NCBI GenBank assembly: GCA_902805625.1
Contig: CADCTL010000265.1
Coordinates: 1-34,095 of the forward strand
Source: an uncultured Acetobacteraceae bacterium
GTDB taxonomy: Bacteria > Pseudomonadota > Alphaproteobacteria > Acetobacterales > Acetobacteraceae
Length of the DNA stretch: 34,095 nt
Direction of reading: 5' to 3'
A model generated the notes under the pieces. That model did no database searches, had not been told where the DNA came from, and saw only the letters and a list, made by a program, of their open reading frames with translations. Below are positions 1 through 8,611 of this stretch, in pieces (within the stretch, counting starts at the first letter, position 1; each line of letters starts with the position of its first letter). The position numbers were made by a program, and so were the translations under genes.

Positions 1-890
1 CGGAAAGGCCCATCACCACGCCGGGGAAGCCGTTCTTGTCCACGTAGTCGCGCAGGCCGAGCACCATCGCGCGGTAGACCTGCTCCAACCGCGGCACGGC
101 AGGCGGCAGCGGCCGTTGCGGCGCGCAGACCAGCCGCCCGCCTTCGCGCCGCCACTCGGTGAGCAGCGTCGCCTCTTCGAACATCGGCATCTGCGCCGCC
201 AGGCTCCGGTCCGGGTTCAGCACGAAGCTCGCCCCGTCGAAGACCAGTTCGTCCTGCCCGCAAACCTGGTTCAGGAAAACGAAGCCCAGCCCAGTTTCCA
301 CCACGCGGCCGACCGCGAGGTCCACGCGCGACGCCGCCTTCTCGGCCTCGAAGGGGCTGCCGTTGACGGAGATCAGCACCTCGGCGCCGCTCTCGGCCAG
401 GGTCTCGGACACGGCGGGGAACCACCAGTCCTCGCAGATCATCAGGCCGAGGCGGAAGCCGCGGAAGGCGACCGGGCCCGGCGCGGGGCCGGCGTCGAAC
501 ACGCGCTTGTCGTCGAAGACGCCGTAGTTGGGCAGCTCGTGCTTCGCGCGGCGGGCCGCCACCCGGCCTCCGTCGAGGACGAACAGCGCGTTATGGAGCT
601 TGCCGGCCTCGGCGTCGAACCACGGCCCGCCCACCACCAGGCCCGGCCCGCCGTCCGCGGTCTCCGCCGCCAGCTCGGCGATCCGCGCGGCGCAGTCGGC
701 GAGGAAGGCGGGCTTGCGGACCAGGTCCTCCGGCGGGTAGCCGCCGACCGAGAACTCCGGCGTCACGACCAAATCCGCGCCCATGGCCGCCGCTTCCGCG
801 CGGGCGCGCCGGATGCGGTCCGCGTTCTTGTCGAGCGCGCCCACGTGCGGGTTGATCTGCGCGAGGGCGATGCGGAGCGTTTCGGCCATT
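1..890 (-). CDS. nadE: glutamine-dependent NAD+ synthetase, 3' part cut by window edge
   Basis: It makes NAD+ from deamido-NAD and ATP, using ammonia released from glutamine by its N-terminal nitrilase-type domain. About 296 residues are visible, starting from ATG at 890. The glutaminase triad is recognisable: Glu in TPEFSVGGYPPEDL, Lys in KHELPNYGVFDDKR and Cys in LGLMICEDWWFP. The synthetase domain begins near LEQVYRAMVLGLRDYV, and the window ends at VVMGLS, just where the SGG(I/V)DS PP-loop should follow. Full-length homologues have roughly 550 residues, so nearly half lies outside. It is the last visible gene of a leftward run with pncB, which feeds the same pathway, and begins 11 bases after the EamA stop. 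Family assignment is firm; completeness of the gene cannot be judged. Confidence 0.95.
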
Positions 891-901
891 GCCCTCCGAA
901 G

Positions 902-1837
902 CTAGGTACGCGGCTCCAGGGGGTCAACGCGCCCGGCCGGCCCCGCGACCCCGAGCACCATGCCCGCGGACACCAGCAGCACCGCCAGCAGGCCGAGCGG
1001 CGGCAGCGCCTCGCCCAGCAGCGGCCAAGCCGCCAGCGCCGACAGGGCCGGCACCACGGCGCCGATCATCGTCGTCGGCCCCGGCCCGATCAGCGTCACC
1101 GCCTTGGTGTAGAGCAGGCCGGCCAGGATGGCCGCGAAAGCGCCCTGGAAGATCGTTTGGAACAGAACGGCGGCCGCCGGAGCCTGCTCGATGGTGGACG
1201 GCAGCACGAACCACCAGACCGGCAGGTACACCGGCGCGGCCGCGAGCCCGACGGCGAGCATCGTGTCCAGGGCCGGCAGCCGCCAGCGCTGCACCATCAC
1301 GGTGTAGACGGACCACGACAGCACGGCGCCCAGGAACAGCAGGTCGCCTTTCCAAGCGCCCTCCCAAGCCCCGCCGGTGGCGACCGCCAACAGCACGCTG
1401 CCCGCCACCACGACGCACAGGCTGAGGGCGCGGCGGCCGCCTATCCGGGCCAAGCCGAAGGCCGAGCCGAGCAGCGCCGTGCCCACCGGCAGCCCGGCCG
1501 CCATCACGGTCGCGCCGTGCGCCGCCGGCGCCAACTGGTAGCCGGCGAAGGCGCCGAGCGGGAAGCCGAAGCCGGCGAAGACGAGCACGGCCAGCGCCCG
1601 CCCCGGCGCAATCCGCGGCGGGCCCCGCCACAGCACGATCGGCAAGACGGTGAAGAAGGCGCCCGCGAAACGGAGCGCCGCCACGTCCCAGGACGTCATC
1701 GCCTGCGCCGTGGAAAAGCGCGACACGAGGTGGAAGCTGACCCACACGAACAGGAGCAGCACCGCGCACGTCCAGCCCAGGATGCGCTCGCGCCGCCGCA
1801 GGTCCCCGACATTCGCCTCGGCGGCGATGCTTGTCAG
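902..1837 (-). CDS. EamA/DMT-family inner-membrane transporter
   Basis: A hydrophobic protein of about 311 residues with roughly ten membrane segments in two EamA-like halves (first half from WTCAVLLLFVWVSFHL, second from DLLFLGAVLSWSVYTVMVQ). This is the drug/metabolite transporter pattern; the substrate cannot be read from sequence. The start is unusual: no ATG, GTG or TTG lies in frame ahead of the first membrane segment. The best candidate is CTG at 1837, which overlaps the pncB stop as CTGA and has GGGGA about nine bases upstream. Its position between pncB and nadE, with coupled starts, makes a role with a pyridine compound possible, but that is inference. The start coordinate is the weak point; the family is clear. 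Confidence 0.8.
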   Translation of the reverse strand: MTSIAAEANVGDLRRRERILGWTCAVLLLFVWVSFHLVSRFSTAQAMTSWDVAALRFAGAFFTVLPIVLWRGPPRIAPGRALAVLVFAGFGFPLGAFAGYQLAPAAHGATVMAAGLPVGTALLGSAFGLARIGGRRALSLCVVVAGSVLLAVATGGAWEGAWKGDLLFLGAVLSWSVYTVMVQRWRLPALDTMLAVGLAAAPVYLPVWWFVLPSTIEQAPAAAVLFQTIFQGAFAAILAGLLYTKAVTLIGPGPTTMIGAVVPALSALAAWPLLGEALPPLGLLAVLLVSAGMVLGVAGPAGRVDPLEPRT

Positions 1838-3003
1838 GCGGGGCCGTCCCCGCCGTTGCGCCGCCGCTGCCCGTTGGGGCGGAGCAGGAATTCGCGCCCG
1901 ACCTTCACCCGCGCCTCGCCGTCGTAGGAGACGATGTCGGCGGTGGCGTAGGTTTCGCTCCAGCGGTCGGGGATGAAGCTGCCGGTGCCGACGGTGTTGA
2001 TCGGCGCCTTGGCGTCGGCCATCACCCGGCACTTGTCCACGCCGAAGCCGGACGAAACGACGATGCGGACAGGCTCGAAGCCCGCGTCGTCCAGGGCTTC
2101 GCGCATCCGCCAGATCGCGGCGGCGGAGACGCCGGTGCCGACGAGGTAGCGCAGCTCGGCCTCGTTGCGGTAGTGGCGGATGGCACCGGGCACGTGGCGC
2201 TCCAGCGCCGCGTAGCTCTCGCCGGGGTCCAGTCCTTCGAGGAAGCGGCCGCCGTGCGTGTCGAGCCGCACCGCAAGCCGCCCGGCCGCCGCCAGCTCGG
2301 GGAAGCGGCTGCAGACCTCCAGCCCGTCGGTGATCTCGCGCCCGAAGTAGTCCACCAGCACCGTCAGGTCCTGGTCGGGGTAGGTCTCGTGGAACATCTC
2401 GGCGGCGCGGAGCGTCGACCGCGCGTAGCCGATCAGCGCGTGCGGCATGGTGCCGTAGCCGGCCGGGGCGCCGAACCAGTGGGCGGTGGCGTCCGTCGCG
2501 TTGCCGATGAAGCCCTTCGCCCCTTCCCGCCTGGCGGCATTTCCGCCGACGCTGGCCGCGTAGGCCATCATGTCCTGCATTTCGAAGCCGGCGCAGTGGC
2601 GCGCGTCCATCGCCAGGAAGCCGACATGGGGCAGCGCGAGGCACATCTGGTAGGCGTTGTGCGCGGCGACGCAGGGCGGGCCGATCTTCTGGAGAAACAG
2701 CGTCTCCAAATCCGCGATCTGGCGGAACGAGCCCGACAGGTAAAGAATGGGGTCGCCGGCGCCGACCCAGGTGCCTTCAGGGTGGACCAGGTCGATGCCG
2801 AAGGAAGTTCCGCGCGACTCCGCGACGGCTTCCAGCCACTCCACCATGAGGCGCGGGGCGCTGATCACGGGCCTGCGGAGGAACACGGCGTAGGTCACGC
2901 GCGCGTCGCCGAAGCGCTCCACGACGGCGCGGGTGCGGTTGAAATAGGCGTCCGTGCGTTCCGGGACGCAGGCGTCGAGGCAACCGTTGGTTTCGTCGGT
3001 CAC
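1834..3003 (-). CDS. pncB: nicotinate phosphoribosyltransferase
   Basis: It converts nicotinate and PRPP (with ATP) to nicotinate mononucleotide, the entry step of the Preiss-Handler NAD salvage route in the cytoplasm. The 389-residue protein has normal length. Visible family signatures are GTMPHALIGYA around residues 184-194, whose His188 sits where the family carries its reactive histidine, VLVDYFGREITDG around 215-227, and the phosphoribosyl-binding stretch SSGFGVDKCRVMADAK around 317-332 followed by APINTVGTGS. The start is GTG at 3003, four bases after the DAHP synthase stop, so the two are probably co-transcribed. The product, once adenylylated by NadD (not in the window), is the substrate of the NadE encoded two genes downstream. 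Confidence 0.95.
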   Translation of the reverse strand: MTDETNGCLDACVPERTDAYFNRTRAVVERFGDARVTYAVFLRRPVISAPRLMVEWLEAVAESRGTSFGIDLVHPEGTWVGAGDPILYLSGSFRQIADLETLFLQKIGPPCVAAHNAYQMCLALPHVGFLAMDARHCAGFEMQDMMAYAASVGGNAARREGAKGFIGNATDATAHWFGAPAGYGTMPHALIGYARSTLRAAEMFHETYPDQDLTVLVDYFGREITDGLEVCSRFPELAAAGRLAVRLDTHGGRFLEGLDPGESYAALERHVPGAIRHYRNEAELRYLVGTGVSAAAIWRMREALDDAGFEPVRIVVSSGFGVDKCRVMADAKAPINTVGTGSFIPDRWSETYATADIVSYDGEARVKVGREFLLRPNGQRRRNGGDGPA

Positions 3004-3007
3004 GGCG

Positions 3008-4387
3008 CTACTGCGCCGCCTGCGCCGATTGGGCGCCGGCGGGCGCGCGCCGCGCCTTCAGCTCCTCCGCCAACAGGAAGGCCATCTCCAGCGACTGCTC
3101 GGCGTTGAGGCGCGGGTCGCAGAACGTCTCGTACCGCAGCGCGAGGTCGGACTCGGACAGGCGGTGGGCGCCGCCGAGGCACTCCGTCACCTCCTGCCCC
3201 GTCATCTCGACATGCACGCCGCCGGGCTGCGTGCCCTCGGCCGCATGGGCGTCGAAGAAGCGCCGCACCTCCGTCAGCACGGCATCGAAGCTGCGGGTCT
3301 TGTAGGCGCCGACCGTGGTGGTGTTGCCGTGCATCGGGTCGCAGAGCCAAGTGACGTTGCGGCCGGCGCGGGCGACGGCGCGCAGCAGCGGCGGCAGCTT
3401 CGCCTCCACCGACCCGGCCCCCATGCGGGAGATGAGGGTGAGCCGGCCGCCGGCGTTCGCGGGGTTCAGGATCTCCGTGAGGCGCACCAGTTCGCCGGCG
3501 TCCGTGCTCGGCCCGACCTTCAGGCCGATCGGGTTGCGGACGCCGCGCAGGAACTCGACGTGCGCGCCGTCCGGCTGGCGGGTGCGGTCGCCGATCCAGA
3601 GGAAGTGCGCCGAGCACGCGTAGCTGTCGCCGGTGGTGGAATCCACGCGCGTCAACGCTTGCTCGTAGGGCAGGAGCAAGGCCTCGTGGCTGGTGTAGAA
3701 CTCCGTTTCCCGCACCTGCGGCAGGTCGGACATGCCGCAGGCCTGCATGAAACCGAGCGTCTCGTCGATGCGGTGCGCCAGGTCGGCGTAGCGCGAGGCG
3801 AGCGGGCTGCGCGCCACGAAGCCGAGGTTCCAGCGGTGGACCTGGTGCAGGTCGGCGTAGCCGCCGGTGGCGAAGGCCCGCAGCAGGTTCAGCGTGGCCG
3901 CCGACTGCATGTAGGCGAACTCCATCCGCGACGGGTCAGCGGTGCGCGCCTCGCGCGTGAACTCGGGGCCGTTGACGATGTCGCCGCGGTACGAGGGCAA
4001 GGCCACGCCGTCGCGCGTCTCGATGTCGGAGGAGCGCGGCTTGGCGAACTGCCCCGCCATGCGCCCGAGCTTCACCACCGGCAAGCCGCCGCCGAAGGTG
4101 AGCACGACGGCCATCTGCAAAAGCACGCGGAAGGTGTCGCGGATGATGTTGGCGGTGAAGTCGGAGAAGCTTTCCGCGCAATCGCCGCCCTGGAGGACGA
4201 AGGCCTTGCCCTCCCCTGCGGCGGCCAGCGACGCCTGCAACCGCCGCGCTTCGCCGGCGAAGACCAGTGGCGGCCAAGTCGAGAGCCGCTTCTCCGCCGC
4301 GGCCAAGCCGGCCGCGTCCGGGTAGTCGGGCACCTGCCGTATCGGCATGTCCCGCCAACTACCGGGGTGCCACGCGCGCGCCTCCAT
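3008..4387 (-). CDS. class II 3-deoxy-D-arabino-heptulosonate-7-phosphate (DAHP) synthase
   Basis: It condenses phosphoenolpyruvate with erythrose 4-phosphate, the first step of the shikimate pathway. The plant/actinobacterial-type class II family is recognised from GGDCAESF (metal-binding Cys), [39 protein letters not shown] and [10 protein letters not shown], in the expected order over about 459 residues. Two Met codons are possible, at 4405 and 4387. The second is preferred because AAGGA lies nine bases upstream and the protein then begins [15 protein letters not shown], close to the usual N-terminus. No separate regulatory domain is visible. It heads a tight leftward group with pncB, the EamA permease and nadE; gor lies 77 bases upstream. 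Confidence 0.93.
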   Translation of the reverse strand: MEARAWHPGSWRDMPIRQVPDYPDAAGLAAAEKRLSTWPPLVFAGEARRLQASLAAAGEGKAFVLQGGDCAESFSDFTANIIRDTFRVLLQMAVVLTFGGGLPVVKLGRMAGQFAKPRSSDIETRDGVALPSYRGDIVNGPEFTREARTADPSRMEFAYMQSAATLNLLRAFATGGYADLHQVHRWNLGFVARSPLASRYADLAHRIDETLGFMQACGMSDLPQVRETEFYTSHEALLLPYEQALTRVDSTTGDSYACSAHFLWIGDRTRQPDGAHVEFLRGVRNPIGLKVGPSTDAGELVRLTEILNPANAGGRLTLISRMGAGSVEAKLPPLLRAVARAGRNVTWLCDPMHGNTTTVGAYKTRSFDAVLTEVRRFFDAHAAEGTQPGGVHVEMTGQEVTECLGGAHRLSESDLALRYETFCDPRLNAEQSLEMAFLLAEELKARRAPAGAQSAQAAQ

Positions 4388-4464
4388 GCTCCGCAATCCT
4401 TCCATGGATCGGGCAGCTTAGCCCGTGATCCGTTCCGCCGTGCAGGTGCAAACCGCGCGGCCGT

Positions 4465-5841
4465 TCATTCCGCCGCCGCGCGCACGCCCGCTTCCCGGGT
4501 CCGGGTGCGGAGCGTGACGAACTCCTCCGCCGCGGTCGGGTGGATGCCGACCGTGCGGTCGAAGTCCTCCTTGGTCGCCCCCATGGCCACCGCGATGCCG
4601 ATGCCCTGCATGATCTCGGGCGCGTCCTCGCCCAGCATGTGTGCGCCCAGCACCCGCCGCGTGCGCTGGCACACCACCAGCTTCATCAGCGCCTTCCGCC
4701 CCTCGCGCCGGCTGATGCCGTGGCGCATGGGGGTGAAGCGGGTCGCGTAGATGTCCACCGGCCCCAGCGCCGCCGCGTCCGCCTCCGTCATCCCCACCGT
4801 GCCGATGGGGGGGTTGGTGAAGACGGCGGTGGGCACGTCGCGGTAGCTGGCGCGGCGGGGGTTCTTGCCGAACAGCGTGTCGGCCAGCGCGTGGCCCACG
4901 GCCGTCGCCATGGGCGTGAGGTTCAGCTTATCCGTGACGTCGCCGATGGCGTAGACGCTGGGCACGGTGGTGCGGTGGTCCTCGTCCACCTCGACCGCGC
5001 CCATGGCGGTGCACTCCACCCCGATCGCGTCGCACCCCAGGCCGTGGAGGTTGGGCGCCCGCCCCGTCGCCAGCAGCACCGCGTCCGCCTCGATGCGCGC
5101 CCCGTCGTCGAGCGTCACAAGCACACCGTCCCCGGCGCGGTCCAGCCGCGCGAGCTGGCGCGGCGCGTGCTGGCGGATGCCCTGGACGGCCAACGCCTCC
5201 TTCAAGGCGGTGCGGATGTCGTTGTCGAAACCGCGCAACGGCAGCTCGTTGCGGTAGATCAGGTCCACCTCGGAGCCGAGGCCGTGGAAGAGGCAGCCGA
5301 ACTCCAGGCCGATGTAGCCGCTGCCCACCACGGCGAGGCGCCGGGGCAAAACCTCCAGGTCGAACACGTCGTCGGACAGCATCCCGAGTTCGGCGCCCGG
5401 GATCTCCGGCCGCACCGACTTGCCGCCCACCGCTAGGACGATGCGCTCCGCCGTGACCCGCCGGCCGCCGACCTGGACGGTGTGCGGATCGACCAGCGTC
5501 GCCCGCGCCTCGAAGACCGTGCAGCCGGCGCCGCCGAGGAGCTTGCCGTAGACGCCGTTCAGCCGCGCCACCTCGGCGTCCCGCGCCGCCTTGAGGCGGC
5601 CGAGGTCGAAGCCCAGCTTCCGCACGGTCCAGCCGAAGGCGGGCGCGTCGTCGATCCACCCGCCGTACTCGGCGGCGTTCACCATGATCTTCTTCGGCAC
5701 GCAGCCGACGTTGACGCAGGTGCCGCCCCAGAACCGCTCCTCCGCGATCGCCACCTTGGCGCCGTGGGTGGCGGAGACGCGGGCGCAGCGCACCCCCGCC
5801 GAGCCGCCGCCGATCACGAAGAGGTCGTAGTCGTAGGGCAT
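4465..5841 (-). CDS. gor: glutathione-disulfide reductase
   Basis: A cytoplasmic flavoprotein that reduces glutathione disulfide with NADPH. The roughly 458-residue protein has an FAD-binding GGGSAG near the N-terminus, the redox-active pair in GGTCVNVGCVPKK, the second dinucleotide fold at GSGYIGLEFG, the FAD motif YAIGDVTD, and the dimer-interface active-site stretch GIHPTAAEEF. The two arginines in IYRNELPLRGFD match the positions that favour NADPH over NADH in this family. A GTG at 5844 directly precedes ATG at 5841; ATG is chosen because GGAG lies seven bases ahead of it. It follows gabD by 24 bases on the same strand, so both are likely on one transcript. Confidence 0.93.
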   Translation of the reverse strand: MPYDYDLFVIGGGSAGVRCARVSATHGAKVAIAEERFWGGTCVNVGCVPKKIMVNAAEYGGWIDDAPAFGWTVRKLGFDLGRLKAARDAEVARLNGVYGKLLGGAGCTVFEARATLVDPHTVQVGGRRVTAERIVLAVGGKSVRPEIPGAELGMLSDDVFDLEVLPRRLAVVGSGYIGLEFGCLFHGLGSEVDLIYRNELPLRGFDNDIRTALKEALAVQGIRQHAPRQLARLDRAGDGVLVTLDDGARIEADAVLLATGRAPNLHGLGCDAIGVECTAMGAVEVDEDHRTTVPSVYAIGDVTDKLNLTPMATAVGHALADTLFGKNPRRASYRDVPTAVFTNPPIGTVGMTEADAAALGPVDIYATRFTPMRHGISRREGRKALMKLVVCQRTRRVLGAHMLGEDAPEIMQGIGIAVAMGATKEDFDRTVGIHPTAAEEFVTLRTRTREAGVRAAAE

Positions 5842-5865
5842 CACGTCACTCCAACGGCGCGCCGT

Positions 5866-7344
5866 TCACGTACCGATGCCGCCGATGGCCAGGTACTTGA
5901 TTTCGAGGTACTCATCGATGCCCTGGTGGCTGCCTTCGCGGCCGAGGCCGCTCTCCTTCACGCCGCCGAAGGGCGCCACCTCGGTCGAGATCAGCCCCTC
6001 GTTGATGCCGATCATGCCGCTCTCGATCGCTTCCGCCACCCGGAAGATGCGGCCCACGTCGCGGGCGTAGAAGTAGGCGGCGAGGCCGAACGGGGTGTCG
6101 TTGGCGAGTTGCACGGCCTCCTCCTCCGTCTTGAAACGGAACAGAGGCGCCACCGGGCCGAAGGTCTCTTCGCGGAACATCATCGCTTCGTGCGGGACGT
6201 CGGCGAGCACCGTCGGCTCGTAAAAGTTCCCGCCGCGGCTGTGGCGCTTGCCGCCCGTCACCACCTTCGCCCCGTGCGCCAAGGCGTCGGCCACGTGCTC
6301 CTCGACCTTGGCCACCGCGTCGGCGTTGATGAGCGGGCCTTGCGTCACGCCCTCCTCCGTGCCGGGGCCGACCTTGAGCGCCTCCACCGCCGCCTTCAGC
6401 TTGGCGGCGAAGGCGTCGTAAACGCCCTCCTGCACCAGGATGCGGTTGGCGCACACGCAGGTCTGCCCGGTGTTGCGGTACTTGGACGCCATGGCGCCCT
6501 GCACCGCCGCGTCGAGGTCGGCGTCGTCGAACACGATGAAGGGCGCGTTGCCGCCCAACTCCATCGAGGTCTTCTTGATGGTGGGCGCGCACTGCGCCAG
6601 CAGCACGCGGCCGACGTCCGTGCTGCCGGTGAAGGTCAGCTTGCGGACCAGCGGGTTGGAGGTCAGCTCCTTGCCCGTCTCGCCCGAAGGCCCGGTGATG
6701 ACGTTGCAGACGCCCGGCGGCATCCCCGCGCGCTCCGCCAACACGGCGATGGCCAGCGCCGAGAACGGCGTCTGCGACGCCGGCCGGATCACGCCGGTGC
6801 AGCCCGCCGCCCAGCCCGGCCCGGTCTTGCGGGTGATCATCGCGGCCGGGAAGTTCCAGGGCGTGATGGCGGCGAAGACGCCGATCGGCTCCTTCGTCAC
6901 GATGATGCGCCGGCCCTTGGCGTTCTGCGGGATGGTGTCGCCGTAGACGCGCTTGCCCTCCTCGGCGAACCACTCGATGAAGGAGGCGGCGTAGGCGACC
7001 TCGCCCTTGCTCTCGGCCAACGGCTTGCCTTGCTCGGCGGTCATGATGGCGGCGAGGTCGTCGGTGTTCGCCAACATCAGCTCGAACAGCTTGCGGAGCA
7101 CGGCGGCGCGGTCCTTGGCCAGCATCGCGCGCCAGGCCGGCTGCGCGGCGTGCGCCGCTTCGATCGCACGGCGGGTCTCGGCCGCCCCCATGGCGGGCAC
7201 CTCGCCCACCGGTTCCCCGGTCGCCGGATTCCGCACGGTGATGGTCTTGCCGCTGTCCGCCCGCACCCACTTGCCGCCGATGTAGTTGGCTTGGCGGAAC
7301 AGCTCGGCGTCCTTCAGCGGCAGTGTCGCAATCGCGTCCAGCAT
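5866..7344 (-). CDS. gabD: succinate-semialdehyde dehydrogenase (NADP-type aldehyde dehydrogenase)
   Basis: It oxidises succinic semialdehyde to succinate, the last step of GABA breakdown. The 492-residue protein aligns with E. coli GabD through its whole length as far as memory allows. It has the catalytic Asn164 in TPWNFP, general base Glu262 in SMELGGNAPF, and nucleophile Cys296 in GQTCVCANR. The stretch around residues 175-190 is odd: it reads GPGWAAGCTGVIRPASQT, so the nearly invariant cofactor-contacting Lys of the V(L/I)KPAS motif is Arg187. The gene opens a leftward run with gor and is divergent from a tricarboxylate-type binding protein. A related semialdehyde could be the true substrate. 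Confidence 0.9.
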   Translation of the reverse strand: MLDAIATLPLKDAELFRQANYIGGKWVRADSGKTITVRNPATGEPVGEVPAMGAAETRRAIEAAHAAQPAWRAMLAKDRAAVLRKLFELMLANTDDLAAIMTAEQGKPLAESKGEVAYAASFIEWFAEEGKRVYGDTIPQNAKGRRIIVTKEPIGVFAAITPWNFPAAMITRKTGPGWAAGCTGVIRPASQTPFSALAIAVLAERAGMPPGVCNVITGPSGETGKELTSNPLVRKLTFTGSTDVGRVLLAQCAPTIKKTSMELGGNAPFIVFDDADLDAAVQGAMASKYRNTGQTCVCANRILVQEGVYDAFAAKLKAAVEALKVGPGTEEGVTQGPLINADAVAKVEEHVADALAHGAKVVTGGKRHSRGGNFYEPTVLADVPHEAMMFREETFGPVAPLFRFKTEEEAVQLANDTPFGLAAYFYARDVGRIFRVAEAIESGMIGINEGLISTEVAPFGGVKESGLGREGSHQGIDEYLEIKYLAIGGIGT

Positions 7345-7403
7345 GGGACCGTCTCCTACCCGGTGGATGCCAAGATAGGTTCCGGCGCCCCTGATGTCAT
7401 CGC

Positions 7404-7423
7404 GTTGCTCCCGCGGCAGCAAC
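7404..7423. promoter_or_regulatory. 20-bp near-perfect palindrome, candidate operator
   Basis: The sequence GTTGCTCCCGCGGCAGCAAC has nine of ten matching pairs across its centre. It lies in the 126-base divergent gap between gabD (start 7344) and the binding-protein gene (start 7471), 60 bases from the former and 47 from the latter. Position and symmetry suit a dimeric repressor or activator acting on both promoters. No regulator gene is adjacent, so its identity is unknown. Confidence 0.4.
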
Positions 7424-7470
7424 CCGCCTACCCTGCCCCGCAACGAAACGGGCTCCGGAGGAAACTGTAC

Positions 7471-8415
7471 ATGCGCCCTGCGGCAGCAGCCCTGCTCACT
7501 TTCCTCGCCGCCGCGCCCGCCGCAGCGTTCCCGGACCGGCCGATGACCATAGTCCTGCCCTACTCGCCGGGCAGCGCGGCGGACGCTTACGCCCGCGCGC
7601 TCGGCGAGCACATGGCGCGCGTCCTCGGCCAGAGCGTGGTGGTGACGAACCGAGACGGCGGCTCCGGCGTGGTCGGGATGCGCTCGGTCGCCGCCAGCCC
7701 GGCCGACGGCCACACCCTCGGCCTCACGCCCATGACGGCGATCGTCGTGCAGCCGCACCTCGTCCGCAACCTCGGCATCGGGCCGGACAGCTTCGCGCCG
7801 GTCTGCGGCACGAACGAGAACGTCATCGGCGTGGTCGTGCGCGCCGACAGCCCGGTGCGCGACCTGCCCGCGCTGGTCGCCCTGGGCCGCGAGCGCCAGC
7901 TTTCCTTCGGCAGCGCCGGCCCCAACTCCTTGCCGCAGCTCGCGGTCTGGCGCGTGCAGCGCGCCGCCGGCAACGTGGACTTCACCCACGTTCCCTACCG
8001 CGGCGACCCGCCGCACCTGAACGAGTTGCTGGGCGGCCGCCTCGACTTCTCCTCCACCGTGGTCGCCTCCGCCAGCGAGCTGATCGACTCCGGGCGCCTG
8101 CGGCTGATCGCCGTGTTTTCCCGTCGTCGCCATCCCGATTACCCCGGCGTGCCGACCGCCCGCGAGCAGGGCCTGGACGCCGAGCAGTTCAGCCAAGTCG
8201 GCATCTACGCGCCCCGCGGCACGCCGGAGCCGGTGCTCGACCGCTTGGAGGAGGTGTGCCGCACCGGGCTGGACGACCCGACCTTCCGCCGCGTCGCCGC
8301 CAGCGGTCGCGTGGTGGTGAACTTCATGCCGCGGACCGACTTCGCCCGCATGGTGCAAGACGAGTTCACCAATTACGCCCGCATCCTGCGCGACCTCGGC
8401 GTGCGGGCGGAGTAG
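7471..8415 (+). CDS. tripartite tricarboxylate transporter (TctC/Bug family) periplasmic binding protein
   Basis: A 314-residue exported solute-binding protein. It starts with a short signal peptide (cleavage expected after AAPAAA, residues 14-19) followed directly by FPDRPMTIVLPYSPGSAAD, the typical Bug-family opening. Further family features are NRDGGSGVVGMRSVAASPADG, FTHVPYRGDPPHLNELLGG and the C-terminal GTPEPVLDRLEE. The ATG at 7471 is preceded by GGAGG with a suitable gap. Such proteins usually deliver small carboxylates or amides to TctAB membrane partners, but no tctA or tctB gene is nearby, and orphan copies are common. The divergent gabD hints at a C4-dicarboxylate-related ligand, which is speculation. 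Confidence 0.9.
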   Translation: MRPAAAALLTFLAAAPAAAFPDRPMTIVLPYSPGSAADAYARALGEHMARVLGQSVVVTNRDGGSGVVGMRSVAASPADGHTLGLTPMTAIVVQPHLVRNLGIGPDSFAPVCGTNENVIGVVVRADSPVRDLPALVALGRERQLSFGSAGPNSLPQLAVWRVQRAAGNVDFTHVPYRGDPPHLNELLGGRLDFSSTVVASASELIDSGRLRLIAVFSRRRHPDYPGVPTAREQGLDAEQFSQVGIYAPRGTPEPVLDRLEEVCRTGLDDPTFRRVAASGRVVVNFMPRTDFARMVQDEFTNYARILRDLGVRAE

Positions 8416-8463
8416 CAGGCGACCCGGCCCGGTGCCGGACGCCGAGCTCTTCCCACGCACGTG

Positions 8464-8469
8464 TATAAT
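8464..8469 (+). promoter_or_regulatory. candidate -10 box ahead of bphO
   Basis: A perfect TATAAT occurs within a short AT-richer patch (about 8461-8530) in otherwise GC-rich DNA, 143 bases before the chosen bphO start. No good TTGACA-like box lies 16-18 bases upstream, so assignment as a promoter rests on the -10 match and on the local base composition. Confidence 0.3.
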
Positions 8470-8611
8470 TGCAGTCGCCTATGGCAACTAAATGGGGAAT
8501 GCCTTAAGGTGTGTACGATTGAAAATTTCGAGTAGCTCGGCGTTCGCCCCAGCGGGCGCCTCGGTTACGCTCGCCTCGACGCAGTTACAGGAAGCGGCTC
8601 GACCCCTCCGC

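Noticed and set aside
116-1927. Long rightward open frame opposite nadE and the EamA gene
   Set aside because: Arg/Gln/His-rich antisense shadow typical of high-GC DNA; the leftward frames give clear enzyme motifs.
5853-5866. Perfect 14-bp palindrome AACGGCGCGCCGTT between gabD and gor
   Set aside because: Short, has no loop, overlaps the gabD stop codon, and such GC palindromes arise by chance in this base composition.
8492-8611. 40-residue N-terminal extension of heme oxygenase
   Set aside because: No ribosome site at 8492, composition unlike the rest, and the region holds a TATAAT; normal family length is reached from ATG 8612.
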